This document shows, piece after piece, positions 15,008 through 24,070 of a stretch of DNA of 64,000 nucleotides. Source of the stretch: Microbacterium sp. 1.5R. Lineage in GTDB: Bacteria > Actinomycetota > Actinomycetes > Actinomycetales > Microbacteriaceae. Within the stretch, counting starts at the first letter, position 1. Each line of letters begins with the position of its first letter. The position numbers and the translations under genes were made by a program. The stretch covers positions 949,379 to 1,013,378 of the forward strand of contig NZ_VDRC01000001.1 in NCBI RefSeq assembly GCF_007667425.1, given 5' to 3'. The notes below the pieces were generated by a model. It had not been told where the DNA came from. It did not search any database and saw only the letters and a list, made by a program, of their open reading frames with translations.

Positions 15008-15666
15008 GCCAGGGCGGCATCCATCCGCTCCGCCATCTGCAGGTACCCCTCATCGGACGGATGCAGGCCGTCAGCCGCCATCCAGCTGTCCGCCGACCCG
15101 GCGTAGTGGCCGTCGAGCCATCGACTCGCTCCCGGGATCCAGTCGGCGCCGATCGTCGACGCGGCGTCCTCGACCCACCCGCTGATGATGTCGACGGAGT
15201 CCGGGCGGTCGGCGGTGTACCAGAAAGGCTCGACCACGACGAAGCGCGCGTCGGGGAGTGCGTCGTGCAGCCTGGCGAAGTCGTCGACGATGGTCTCTCG
15301 GATGAGGTCGGCCCGAGCGCCGTAGCTGAAGTTGTCGTTGAGTCCCATCGTGATGAAGACGATGTCCGGGTCCTCCGCGATGATCAGCGCGGGCAGGTCG
15401 TCGTCGCCGAACGAGGACCGGTGGTTGACGAACCCGAGCCCGTTCACGCTCGGGTTGAACTCGCGCCACCCGCGCTCGGCGCTGATGGCGGTGGACCAGC
15501 GGTTCGCTTCGTCGCTCGCCCCGGTGCCGAGGGTGTACGAGTCCCCGTAGAAGGCGACCACCGGCCCGTCGCCCGGTGTGGGCGAGGAGTCGGGTGCAGG
15601 CGACCCGCTGCACGCCGTGAGACCCAGGGCGAGAGCGATCACGGAGGCGAGGGAGCGGCGGCGCAT
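14986..15666 (-). CDS. SGNH/GDSL-family hydrolase lipoprotein
   Basis: The 226-residue protein has a lipoprotein signal peptide (MRRRSLASVIALALGLTAC, lipidated Cys19), so it is anchored outside the membrane. The hydrolase domain has the block I motif FYGDSYTLG with Ser43, a block III-like GLNDN, and block V ADGLHPSDEG with the Asp-His pair. Such enzymes remove acyl groups from polysaccharides, lipids or peptides. I chose the ATG at 15666 rather than 15762 because the signal peptide starts there and the upstream extension is made of 14-base repeats. Confidence 0.87.
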   Translation of the reverse strand: MRRRSLASVIALALGLTACSGSPAPDSSPTPGDGPVVAFYGDSYTLGTGASDEANRWSTAISAERGWREFNPSVNGLGFVNHRSSFGDDDLPALIIAEDPDIVFITMGLNDNFSYGARADLIRETIVDDFARLHDALPDARFVVVEPFWYTADRPDSVDIISGWVEDAASTIGADWIPGASRWLDGHYAGSADSWMAADGLHPSDEGYLQMAERMDAALAELDPPL

Positions 15667-15686
15667 GCTGGTCGTTCGGTGCGGAG

Positions 15687-15746
15687 GCGGGACCGGATGG
15701 GCGGGACCGGACGGGCGGGACCGGATGGGCGGGACCTGACGGGCGG
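15687..15746. repeat. Four 14-bp tandem repeats upstream of the SGNH gene
   Basis: GCGGGACCGGATGG and variants repeat four times at 15687-15742, followed by a partial GCGG. The array lies between the SGNH lipoprotein start and the end of the decarboxylase gene. Its role is unknown; simple slippage is possible. Confidence 0.85.
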
Positions 15747-15774
15747 CTCGCCGTGCGCCCACCGGGTGCCAGCG

Positions 15775-17148
15775 CTACTTCATCGTGTCGAGGATGCCGA
15801 CGAGGTCGTCGAAGGTCGTGAGCGGGTTGAGGATGGCGAACCGGGTGTTGGGCCGGCCCCGGTGCGAGCTCGGCACGACGAAGGCGCGCTGCGAGTCGAG
15901 CAGCGCGGCGGACCATCGGTCGTAGTCGGCACGCTCCCACCCCTCGCGCTCGAACACGACGACCGACAGCTGCGGGTCGCGTACGAGCCGCAGCTCGGGT
16001 CGGGCGGAGATCTCCTCGGCGATGCGCGCCGTGAGGGCGATCGTGGCGCCGACGGCCTCGCGGTACGCCTCGATCCCGTAGGTCGCGAGCGAGAACCACA
16101 GCGGCAGACCGCGAGGGCGTCGGGTGAGCTGGATCGAGTAGTCCGAGGGGCTGTAGTCATCGCCCTCGGTGAGCGTGTCGAGGTACTCGGCGTGCTGCGT
16201 GTGCGCGCGGCGCCCCGCCTCGGGGTCGCGGTAGATGAGCGCACAGCAGTCGAACGGTGCGAACAGCCACTTGTGCGGATCGACGATCACCGAGTCGGCG
16301 CGCTCCACCCCCGCGAAGATCGGCCGCGCCTCGGGCGCGAGCATGGCGGTGAGTCCGTACGCGCCGTCGATGTGCAGCCAGAAGTCGAAGTCGTCCTTCA
16401 GCGCGGCGATACCCGCGATGTCGTCGACGATGCCGAAGTTCGTCGACCCGGCCGTGGCGACCACGGCGCAGATCTCGTCGCCGTGCTCGCGGAGCGCCTC
16501 GCGCACGGCATCCGCTCGCAGCACTCCGTCCGGCCCCGCCGGGACGAGCAGCACCTCGGCATCCATGACCTTCGCGGCGGACTTGTTCGAGGAGTGCGCC
16601 TCGACGCTGCACACGATCTTCCAGCGTGCCGGCGGCTCGACGCCCCGCTCCGCCAGTCGGGCCCGAGCGGCCTCCCGCGCGGCGACGAGCGCCGACAGAT
16701 TGCCGATCGTGCCGCCCTGCACGAAGACGCCGCCGGCCGTCGCCGGCAGGCCGAACTCGGCGGCGAGGAACGACAGCACCTCGTTCTCGGCGTGCACCGC
16801 GCCCGCACCTTCGAGCCAGCTGCCGCCGTAGAGCCCGGATGCCGAGACCACGAGGTCGAACGCGATCGCCGCCATCGTCGGCGCGGTCGGGATGAACGAC
16901 AGGTACGACGGGTGGCTCGTGGTGAGGCAGGCGGGCGCGAGGATGTGCTCGAACACGCTCAGCGCCCGCTGGGCGCCGAGGCCGGCGTCGGTGATGGTCG
17001 TGCCGACGAGGCGGTTCAGCTCGGCGGGCGTCTGCGGCTTGTCGAGCGGCACGTCGGCGGCGAGCATCCGTCGCCGCGAGTAGTCGAGCACGGCGTCGAC
17101 GATCGCCGTCGACTCCGCGGATGCCGCGTGCATGCGTTCTGCGCCCAT
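15775..17148 (-). CDS. PLP-dependent group II amino acid decarboxylase
   Basis: The 457-residue protein has the aromatic-L-amino-acid/glutamate decarboxylase fold: HPSYLSFIPTAPTMAAIAFDLV, FVQGGTIGNLSALVAAR, SVEAHSSNKSAAKVM, WLHIDGAYGLTAMLAPE and DSVIVDPHKWLFAPFDCCALIYRD, with the PLP lysine at about 293. It would decarboxylate an L-amino acid to an amine. Substrate choice (tyrosine, tryptophan, dopa, glutamate or 2,4-diaminobutyrate) cannot be decided here. It follows a TetR gene with only 10 bases between them (probably one transcript) and is close to a deiminase-amidase pair, which suggests an amine/guanidine pathway. Confidence 0.88.
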   Translation of the reverse strand: MGAERMHAASAESTAIVDAVLDYSRRRMLAADVPLDKPQTPAELNRLVGTTITDAGLGAQRALSVFEHILAPACLTTSHPSYLSFIPTAPTMAAIAFDLVVSASGLYGGSWLEGAGAVHAENEVLSFLAAEFGLPATAGGVFVQGGTIGNLSALVAAREAARARLAERGVEPPARWKIVCSVEAHSSNKSAAKVMDAEVLLVPAGPDGVLRADAVREALREHGDEICAVVATAGSTNFGIVDDIAGIAALKDDFDFWLHIDGAYGLTAMLAPEARPIFAGVERADSVIVDPHKWLFAPFDCCALIYRDPEAGRRAHTQHAEYLDTLTEGDDYSPSDYSIQLTRRPRGLPLWFSLATYGIEAYREAVGATIALTARIAEEISARPELRLVRDPQLSVVVFEREGWERADYDRWSAALLDSQRAFVVPSSHRGRPNTRFAILNPLTTFDDLVGILDTMK

Positions 17149-17158
17149 GAGGGTCTTC

Positions 17159-17806
17159 CTACCTGTCTGTCGAGGGGTGCGCGGCGGGCGACAGGGCGTC
17201 CGCCGGGATGTCGAGGACGGCCGCGAGCGTGCGCCGCGCGAGGGCGGCCCGATCTCGCGGAGCCCACTTGACGAGCGAGTGGGCGCTCATGCCGTCGACC
17301 ATGGCGAGCAGCATCCACGCCGCCGAGCCGGGGTCTGCCGTCGAGTGCGGGTCATCGGCGATCGCGCGGGCGATGAGGTCTTCCAGTGCGCTCTGCCAGA
17401 GGTCCATCTCGGCGCGCACCCTGGCGCCGAGCGCCTCGTTGCGGGCGCCCAGCGCCCACGACTGCACCCACACGACGGCGACGTCGTCGCGATGGTCGTC
17501 GAGCAGCGTCTCGATGAGCCGCAGGAGGTTCGTGCGCAGGTCGGCGTCGGAGTCGTACGAGGCGATGACCTCGTCGCGCTCGGCCGAGACGATCGCCGTG
17601 AAGACCTCGGCCACGAACGACTCCATGACCGGACGGTAGTGCGCCACGAGGGCGGGAGTCACGCCGGCGCGGGCGGCGATCGCGCGGATCGTCAGCGCCT
17701 CCAGTCCGCTCTCGCGCGCCAGCGCGACGGCGGCGTCGACGAGGGAGCGCTCGCGCTCCTCCGGGGGCAGCCGCCGGGGGGCGGCGGCTCTTGACGTCGT
17801 GTCCAT
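17159..17806 (-). CDS. TetR-family regulator (BetI-like)
   Basis: The 215-residue protein has an N-terminal helix-turn-helix (SLVDAAVALARESGLEALTIRAIAARAGVTPALVAHYR, about 20-58) and a C-terminal ligand domain with WVQSWALGARNEALGARVRAEMDLW and MLLAMVDGMSAHSLVKW, as in BetI-type repressors. It lies upstream of the decarboxylase on the same strand, ten bases apart. It is divergent from the deiminase-amidase pair, with 78 bases between the starts. Control of both units is likely. Confidence 0.88.
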   Translation of the reverse strand: MDTTSRAAAPRRLPPEERERSLVDAAVALARESGLEALTIRAIAARAGVTPALVAHYRPVMESFVAEVFTAIVSAERDEVIASYDSDADLRTNLLRLIETLLDDHRDDVAVVWVQSWALGARNEALGARVRAEMDLWQSALEDLIARAIADDPHSTADPGSAAWMLLAMVDGMSAHSLVKWAPRDRAALARRTLAAVLDIPADALSPAAHPSTDR

Positions 17807-17884
17807 CAGGGGTTACCGTAGCACTCGTTGATCGCATGTTCAATAGCGACGACGCCCGCACCGGCCGACCGCGAGGAGACGACG

Positions 17885-18925
17885 ATGGCCTGGCACATGC
17901 CCGCCGAGACCGCACCCCACGAGCGCACCTGGATGGCCTTCCCCGCCGAGGGGCCGACGCTCGGCGACACGACGGTCGAGCGCGAGGAGGGCTACGCCAC
18001 CTGGACCGCCGTCGCCCACGCGGTCGCAGAGTTCGACACCGTCGCGATGCTCGTCGACCCTGCCGAGATCACGAGGGCTCGGCGCATGCTGAGCCGCGAC
18101 ATCGACATCGTCGAGGCGCCGGTCGACGAGTTCTGGATGCGGGACTCCGGCCCCACGTTCGTCGTGGACGACGAACGACCGGGCGTGCTCGGCGCGGTGG
18201 ACTGGATCTTCAACGGCTGGGGCGCTCCGGAGTGGGCGCAATGGGGCGAGGCCGCCCAGCACGCCCGCATCATCGCCGGAGCCGTCGGTGCCGAGCTCGT
18301 CAGCTCGACGCTCGTGAACGAGGGCGGCGGCATCCACGTCGACGGCGAGGGCACGGTGCTGCTCACCGACACCGTCCAGCTCGACCCTCGGCGCAACCCG
18401 TATGCCGACCGGCAGCGGGTCGAGGCCGAGATGACCAGGACGATCGGCGCGACGAAGGCCGTCTGGCTGCCCCGAGGACTCACCCGCGACTACGACGACT
18501 TCGGCACCAACGGCCACGTCGACATCGTCGCCACGATCGTCTCCCCCGGTCGCCTGCTGCTGCACGATCAGCGCGACCCCGACCACCCCGACCACGCGGT
18601 GAGCCGCGAGCTGCGGTCGCACCTCGCCGAGCAGACGGACGCAGCGGGCCGCCGCTTCGAGATCATCGACCTCCCCGCGCCGTCGAGGCTGCGCGACGAC
18701 GAGGGTTTCGTGGACTGGAGCTACGTCAACCACCTCGTCACGAACGACGGCGTCGTGGCGTGCGGCTTCGGCGACGAGAAGGCGGATGCCGCGGCGCGCG
18801 AGATCCTCGCCGACGCCTACCCCGGCCGCCGCGTCGTCACGGTCGACGCCCGCCCGCTGTTCGACCGCGGCGGCGGCATCCACTGCATCACGCAGCAGCA
18901 GCCCCGCGTCCGGGTGCCCGCGTGA
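17885..18925 (+). CDS. Agmatine deiminase / peptidylarginine deiminase-family protein
   Basis: The 346-residue protein belongs to the agmatine deiminase family of the pentein fold: HERTWMAFPAEG near the N terminus, APVDEFWMRDSGPTFVVDD, NEGGGIHVDGEGTVLLTD, GTNGHVDIVATIVSPG and the C-terminal GGGIHCITQQQP with catalytic Cys334. The family converts agmatine or a related guanidine to the N-carbamoyl compound and ammonia. I chose the ATG at 17885 because the family starts at this point and a GAGGAGACGACG site precedes it. The stop overlaps the GTG of the amidase (GTGA at 18922). Confidence 0.9.
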   Translation: MAWHMPAETAPHERTWMAFPAEGPTLGDTTVEREEGYATWTAVAHAVAEFDTVAMLVDPAEITRARRMLSRDIDIVEAPVDEFWMRDSGPTFVVDDERPGVLGAVDWIFNGWGAPEWAQWGEAAQHARIIAGAVGAELVSSTLVNEGGGIHVDGEGTVLLTDTVQLDPRRNPYADRQRVEAEMTRTIGATKAVWLPRGLTRDYDDFGTNGHVDIVATIVSPGRLLLHDQRDPDHPDHAVSRELRSHLAEQTDAAGRRFEIIDLPAPSRLRDDEGFVDWSYVNHLVTNDGVVACGFGDEKADAAAREILADAYPGRRVVTVDARPLFDRGGGIHCITQQQPRVRVPA

Positions 18926-20628
18926 ACGTCCACGAAGCCACCATCGCCGAGCTCCGCCGCGGGCTCGAGACCGGAGCCGTCACCGCGGTAGAGCTCGTCG
19001 ACGCCTACCTCGCCCGCATCGACGCGTACGACGGACCGGACTCCCCCACCGCGCTGAACGCCGTGGTCGTCCGCAACCCGGAGGCGCGCGCAGAGGCCGA
19101 CGCTTCCGACGCCCGACGCGCCCGCGGCCACGTGCTCGGGCCGCTCGACGGCATCCCCTACACCGCGAAGGACAGCTACCTCGTGCGCGGCCTCACCGCG
19201 GCATCCGGCAGTCCGGCGTTCGCCGAGCTCGTGGCGCAGCGCGACGCATTCACGATCGAGCGGTTGCGCTCAGGCGGCGCGATCTGCCTCGGTCTGACCA
19301 ACATGCCGCCGATGGCGAACGGCGGCATGCAGCGCGGCGTCTACGGCCGTGCCGAGAGCCCGTACAACGTCGAGTTCCTCACCGCGCCCTTCGCCTCGGG
19401 GTCGTCGAACGGGTCGGGCTCCGCGACCGCCGCCTCGTTCGCGGCCTTCGGTCTCGGCGAGGAGACCTGGTCGAGCGGCCGCGGCCCCGCGACGAACAAC
19501 GCCCTGTGCGCGTACACACCCTCGCGCGGAGTGATCTCCACCCGCGGCAACTGGCCCCTCGTCCCGACGATGGACGTCGTGGTGCCGCACACCCGCACCA
19601 TGGCCGACCTGCTCGAGGTCCTCGACGTGATCGTCGCGGACGACTCCGAGACGCGCGGGGACTTCTGGCGCACTCAGCCGTGGGTCGAGTTACCCCCTGC
19701 GTCCTCGATACGACCCGCCTCGTATCCGGCGCTCGCGGACGCGGCGTCGCTCGACGGCGCGCGCATCGGCATCCCCCGGATGTACATCGACGCGGACGCG
19801 GATGCCGGCACCGCTGCGTCGCCGGGAATCGGCGGCCCGACGGGGCAGCGCATCGAGACGCGCGCGTCGGTGCTCGCCCGGTGGCAGGCCGCGCGGCGCG
19901 ACCTCGAAGCCGCCGGTGCCACAGTCGTGGAGGTCGACTTCCCGGTCGTGTCGAACTATGAGGGCGACCGGCCCGGTGCGCCGACCATCGCGACCCGGGG
20001 GCTCGTGTCGCCGGAGTACCTGCGCCGCGAGATCGTCGACCTGTCGGCGTGGGGATGGGAGGACTTCCTGCAGGCCAACGCCGACCCGCGGCTGTCGACG
20101 CTCGCCGACGTCGACGGGGCGACGATCTTCCCGCACCCCGACGGCGCCCTGCCCGACCGGTACACCGGATTCGACGACGACATCGCCGAATACCCGGACT
20201 GGGTGCGCGCCAACCCCGGTATCGGGATCGCCGACATGCCCGAGCTGCCCGACGGACTGCGCGGACTCGAGGAGACGCGTCGCGTCGACCTCGAGGAGTG
20301 GATGGACGGTCTGCGGCTCGACGCGGTCGTGTTCCCCGCGGTCGCCGACGTCGGCCCCGCCGACATGGACGTGGACGAGGCATCGGCCGACCTCGGCTGG
20401 CGCAACGGGACGTGGATCGCGAACGGCAACCTCGCGGTGCGGCATCTCGGCATCCCGACCGTCACCGTGCCGATGGGGCTGATGGCCGACATCGGGATGC
20501 CGATCGGCCTGACGTTCGCCGGACGCGCCTACGACGACACGGCGCTGCTGCGACTCGCGGCGGCGTTCGAGGCGACGGGCGCTCCGGGCGAGCGCCGTAC
20601 TCCGCCGCGGCGGACACCCGCCCTGTGA
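18922..20628 (+). CDS. Amidase-signature enzyme coupled to the deiminase
   Basis: The 568-residue protein is an amidase-signature family hydrolase. The catalytic Lys83 lies in GIPYTAKDSY, the cis-Ser near residue 161 in FASGSSNGSGSATAAS, and the nucleophile Ser185 aligns in ETWSSGRGPATNN (canonical TGGSIRxPA). Several flanking glycines are replaced, so it is a divergent subfamily. A roughly 100-residue region rich in Asp and Pro (about 330-480) separates the conserved parts. Coupling to the deiminase suggests it cleaves the carbamoyl or amide product, although classic N-carbamoylputrescine amidases are of the nitrilase family. Confidence 0.85.
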   Translation: MNVHEATIAELRRGLETGAVTAVELVDAYLARIDAYDGPDSPTALNAVVVRNPEARAEADASDARRARGHVLGPLDGIPYTAKDSYLVRGLTAASGSPAFAELVAQRDAFTIERLRSGGAICLGLTNMPPMANGGMQRGVYGRAESPYNVEFLTAPFASGSSNGSGSATAASFAAFGLGEETWSSGRGPATNNALCAYTPSRGVISTRGNWPLVPTMDVVVPHTRTMADLLEVLDVIVADDSETRGDFWRTQPWVELPPASSIRPASYPALADAASLDGARIGIPRMYIDADADAGTAASPGIGGPTGQRIETRASVLARWQAARRDLEAAGATVVEVDFPVVSNYEGDRPGAPTIATRGLVSPEYLRREIVDLSAWGWEDFLQANADPRLSTLADVDGATIFPHPDGALPDRYTGFDDDIAEYPDWVRANPGIGIADMPELPDGLRGLEETRRVDLEEWMDGLRLDAVVFPAVADVGPADMDVDEASADLGWRNGTWIANGNLAVRHLGIPTVTVPMGLMADIGMPIGLTFAGRAYDDTALLRLAAAFEATGAPGERRTPPRRTPAL

Positions 20629-20644
20629 CCGCAGGCAGCGCCGG

Positions 20645-22150
20645 TCAGTGCGTCCAGGTGTGCACGGGCTCGCCCGCCTGCATCCGCTCGAGGTAGTCCG
20701 CGAGCATGCCGTGCAGGGCCTCGCTGCGTGACGCGCCGGCGCGCTCCCGAGCCGCCACGTTCTCGCGCTGCCAGACCGCGCCGTTCCGTCCGGTGACGCA
20801 CCGCTGCTCGATGATTCCGAGATACCGGTCGCGGACCTCGGGGTCGACCCCGAACGCATCCAGCCCCTCGGCAGCCGCGGGCAGCAGCCGGCGGAGCACC
20901 AGCTCGCCCGGGCTGATCCAGCCGGCTTCCGGCCAGTACAGCCGCGAATCGATGCCGTCCCGCGCGGCGGCCTGCAGATTCTCGGCCGCGGCGTCGAAGG
21001 TCATCTGCGACCAGATCGGGCGGTCGGCCTCGGCGAGGCTGCGCACGAGACCGTAGTAGAACGCGGCATCCGCCACCACGTCGACGACGCTCGGCCCCGC
21101 CGGCAGCACCCGGTTCTCGAGGCGGAGGTGCGCGGTGCCGTCACCGGCATCGTAGATCGGACGATTCCAGCGGTACACCGTGCCGTTGTGCATGCGCAGC
21201 TCGGCCAGCTCGGGTGCGCGACCCTCGCGCAGCGCCTCGAACGGGTCCTCGTCCGAGGTCACCGGGAGCAGCGCGGGGAAGTATCGCGAGTTCTCCTCGA
21301 AGAGGTCGAAGATCGACGTCACCCAGCGCTCGCCGAACCAGACGCGGGGCCGCACTCCCTGGTTCTTCAGCTCCTGGGGACGGGTGTCGGTGGCCTGTTC
21401 GAACATCGGGATCCGCGTCTCGTGCCACAGCGCCCTGCCTGCGAAGAACGGGGAGTTCGCGGCGAGGGCGACCTGCACGCCGGCGATCGCCTGCGCCGCG
21501 TTCCAATAGGAGGCGAACGACTCGGGCGCGACCTGCAGATGCAGCTGCACGGAGGTGCACGTGCCCTCGGGGAGGATGGTGTCGCAGACGATGTCGAGTC
21601 GGTCGGCAGGCTGATCGTCGCTCAGCGCCACTCCGTCGAGCTGCAGCTCGATGTCCTCGCCTCGCGCGGAGAGGACCTGCTGGCCGAGCAGGCTGTACCG
21701 GGGATCCGCCGAGAACCAGCGCTCCGTGAAGTGCGTCTCGTCGATCGTCGGGAGCATCCCGATCATGGCGAGGCTGCTGCCGGTCGACTTCGCCCTCTCG
21801 TCCGCGACGTCGAGCGCGCCGCGCAGGACGTCCTCGAGCTCCCGAAGACTGCCGTGTCCGATCGGCCGCGGCGCCACGTTGACCTCGACATTGAAGCGCG
21901 CGAGTTCCGTCTGGAACGCCGGGGAGGCGATCGCGGCGAGCGCCGCCTCGTTGCCGCGGGTCGGCGCACCGTGCTCGTCGACGAGGTTGAGCTCGATCTC
22001 CATGCCGAGCTGCGAATCCGGAGCGTCGACGGGCGCGAACCGCCCGTCGGCCAGCATCGAGGTGAGGGCATCGAGGCACCGCTCGGTCTTCGCGCGAAAC
22101 TCGGTACGGTCCTGGCGCGTGAAAGTCCGCGCGTCGATGCTGTCGCCCAT
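20645..22150 (-). CDS. Glutamate-cysteine ligase family protein (GCS2-like)
   Basis: The 501-residue protein carries the GCS2 features: LGMEIELNLVDEHG near residue 50, TELARFNVEVNVAPRP, VQLHLQVAPESFASYWNAAQAI, LRLENRVLPAGPSVVDVVADAAFYYGL. The family ligates glutamate to an amine, typically cysteine. The protein is longer than the 360-residue YbdK type at 28831. I chose the ATG at 22150 (MGDSIDARTFTRQDR), since the open frame beyond runs into the kynA gene on the other strand. It is convergent with the amidase and divergent from kynA. Confidence 0.83.
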   Translation of the reverse strand: MGDSIDARTFTRQDRTEFRAKTERCLDALTSMLADGRFAPVDAPDSQLGMEIELNLVDEHGAPTRGNEAALAAIASPAFQTELARFNVEVNVAPRPIGHGSLRELEDVLRGALDVADERAKSTGSSLAMIGMLPTIDETHFTERWFSADPRYSLLGQQVLSARGEDIELQLDGVALSDDQPADRLDIVCDTILPEGTCTSVQLHLQVAPESFASYWNAAQAIAGVQVALAANSPFFAGRALWHETRIPMFEQATDTRPQELKNQGVRPRVWFGERWVTSIFDLFEENSRYFPALLPVTSDEDPFEALREGRAPELAELRMHNGTVYRWNRPIYDAGDGTAHLRLENRVLPAGPSVVDVVADAAFYYGLVRSLAEADRPIWSQMTFDAAAENLQAAARDGIDSRLYWPEAGWISPGELVLRRLLPAAAEGLDAFGVDPEVRDRYLGIIEQRCVTGRNGAVWQRENVAARERAGASRSEALHGMLADYLERMQAGEPVHTWTH

Positions 22151-22216
22151 ACGCCGACGGTATCGACCGCGACTCCCCTCCGTCGAGGAAGGGTTCCCAT
22201 ATTTCATATCTGTGAC

Positions 22217-22247
22217 GCCCGCGATGATCCTGATACATTCAACGTCA
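22217..22247 (+). promoter_or_regulatory. Promoter of kynA with probable leaderless start
   Basis: TACATT at 22234-22239 is preceded by TGTGAC with a 17-base spacer and lies only seven bases before the kynA ATG. No purine-rich ribosome binding site fits between them. Transcription would begin at or next to the ATG, so the mRNA is probably leaderless. Confidence 0.45.
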
Positions 22248-23098
22248 TGAGCACCGAGAACGAGCGGGCCCTCGAAGAGGGCATCGTCACGGACCTGTCC
22301 GGCCGCATGACCTACGGGTCGTATCTCGCCCTCGACCAGCTGCTCACGGCGCAGCGACCGGTCAGCGCTCCCGAGCACCACGACGAGATGCTGTTCATCA
22401 TCCAGCACCAGACCACCGAGCTGTGGCTCAAGCAGATGCTGCACGAGCTGTCGTCGGCGCGCGAGCTGCTCGCCCGCGACGACCTGCGCGAAGCCCTGAA
22501 ACGGATCGCCCGCATCAAGCGCATCCAGGACGTCATCACGCAGCAGTGGTCGGTGCTCGCGACGCTAACGCCCACCGAGTACGCGCAGTTCCGCGGAGCG
22601 CTCGGCAACTCTTCCGGCTTCCAGTCCGTGCAGTACCGCGCGGTGGAGTTCGCGCTCGGCAACAAGAACGAGAAGATGCTCGGCGTCTTCTCCGACCACC
22701 CGGCCAACCGCACCCTGCTCGAAGCCGAGTGGGAGAAGCCGACCCTCTACGACGAGTTCCTGCGCGTCGCCGCCCGCCGCGGCCTGCCGGTACCCGCCGA
22801 GATCCTCGACCGCGATGTGCGCCTCCCCTACCGCGAGACGGCCGCGCTCGTACCGGCGATCCGCGCGATCTACCAGGACCCGGCGACGCACTGGGACCTC
22901 TACGAGGCATGCGAAGACCTCGTCGATCTGGAGGACAACTTCCAGTTCTGGCGCTTCCGCCACCTCAAGACCGTCGCGCGGACGATCGGCATGAAGGTCG
23001 GCACCGGCGGCTCGAGCGGGGTCGGCTTCCTGCAGCGCGCCCTCGACCTCACCTTCTTCCCCGAGCTCTACACCGTGCGCACCGAGATCGGCGCCTGA
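22247..23098 (+). CDS. kynA: Tryptophan 2,3-dioxygenase
   Basis: The 283-residue haem dioxygenase opens L-tryptophan to N-formylkynurenine. Recognisable blocks are MTYGSYLALDQLL, HHDEMLFIIQHQTTELWLKQMLHEL, FRGALGNSSGFQSVQYRAVEFALGNK, and the C-terminal EDNFQFWRFRHLKTVARTIGMKVGTGGSSGVGFLQRALDLTFFPELYTVRTEIG with the haem His region. Length and start are normal. It is the first gene of a four-gene unit, overlapping the amidohydrolase by TGATG. Confidence 0.96.
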   Translation: MSTENERALEEGIVTDLSGRMTYGSYLALDQLLTAQRPVSAPEHHDEMLFIIQHQTTELWLKQMLHELSSARELLARDDLREALKRIARIKRIQDVITQQWSVLATLTPTEYAQFRGALGNSSGFQSVQYRAVEFALGNKNEKMLGVFSDHPANRTLLEAEWEKPTLYDEFLRVAARRGLPVPAEILDRDVRLPYRETAALVPAIRAIYQDPATHWDLYEACEDLVDLEDNFQFWRFRHLKTVARTIGMKVGTGGSSGVGFLQRALDLTFFPELYTVRTEIGA

Positions 23099-24069
23099 TG
23101 AGGGCCGCGACGTTCTTCGACGGTGCGCGGTGGCGCGACGGCGTCGTCGACGTCGACGGAGACGGCCGGATGCTGCTGCGCGGCGAGCCCGCGGCATCCG
23201 CTCTTCCCCGGATCGAGGGAGTGATCGTGGGCGGGTTCACCGACCACCACGTGCATCTGCAGCTCGTCGAGCACGAGCGGTTGACCGGATCACGGCTCGG
23301 GCGGGTCGTGGATCTCGGGGCGGATCCGGGCGTGGTGGCGTCGTACGGCGGCGCGAGGCGCACCGACGAGACGAGACGCGCCACCCGCATCGAGTACGCC
23401 GGTGCGTTCCTCACCGCGCGGGGCGGCTACCCCTCGGATCGCGAGTGGGCGCCCGCGGGCTCCGTCCGCGAGATCGCCGACGCAGGGCAGGCCACGGCGG
23501 CCGTCGCCGAGATGGCGGCTGCCGGAGCATCCTGTATCAAGGTCGCGAGCAACAGCGCGGCCGGTCCGGTGTTCTCCGACGAGCTGGTGCGGGTCGTCGT
23601 CGACGCGGCGAGCGCACGCGGCCTGCCCGTCGTCGTGCACGCCCAGGGCCGCGGCGAAGCGCAGCGAGTGGTCCGGCTCGGTGCTCGCTCTCTCGCGCAC
23701 GCGCCCTTCACCGAGCGTCTCTCCGACGACGAGATCGCCGAGCAGGCGGCATCCGTGTCCTGGATCTCGACGCTCTCGATCCACGGCGGCGCCGACCTGC
23801 ACGTCGCCGTCGACAACGTCCGCCGCTTCCACGCCGCGGGCGGTCGGCTGCGGTACGGCACGGACATGGGCAACGGCCCGACGCCGGTCGACCTCCACGA
23901 TCTCGAACTCGCGGCGCTGCGGCAGGCCGGAATCGACGGCACAGCGCTCCTGAACTCCCTCGCGCCCGTCGACCCCCTCGACCCGGCGTCGGTGCTGCTC
24001 GTCCTGCCCCACCGCGATGCGCACCCGACTCTCGCGCGCCCGCTGACCACCGCCGATCTGGAGGCCTGA
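23098..24069 (+). CDS. Amidohydrolase in the kynurenine formamidase position
   Basis: The 323-residue protein belongs to the metal-dependent amidohydrolase superfamily. It has a short N-terminal strand domain, then GGFTDHHVHLQ (HxH ligands His51 and His53), CIKVAS with a possible bridging Lys, VVVHAQGRG, SLAHAPF and GTDMGNGP (metal Asp). It starts by overlapping the kynA stop and is followed by kynU after one base. No KynB-type cyclase or alpha/beta-fold formamidase is in the operon, so this gene is the natural candidate for hydrolysing N-formylkynurenine. That assignment is inferred from position only. Confidence 0.82.
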   Translation: MRAATFFDGARWRDGVVDVDGDGRMLLRGEPAASALPRIEGVIVGGFTDHHVHLQLVEHERLTGSRLGRVVDLGADPGVVASYGGARRTDETRRATRIEYAGAFLTARGGYPSDREWAPAGSVREIADAGQATAAVAEMAAAGASCIKVASNSAAGPVFSDELVRVVVDAASARGLPVVVHAQGRGEAQRVVRLGARSLAHAPFTERLSDDEIAEQAASVSWISTLSIHGGADLHVAVDNVRRFHAAGGRLRYGTDMGNGPTPVDLHDLELAALRQAGIDGTALLNSLAPVDPLDPASVLLVLPHRDAHPTLARPLTTADLEA

Positions 24070-24070
24070 C

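Noticed and set aside
14794..17271. Plus-strand open frame of 825 codons
   Set aside because: It is antisense to the SGNH hydrolase and PLP decarboxylase, whose catalytic motifs are clear on the minus strand.
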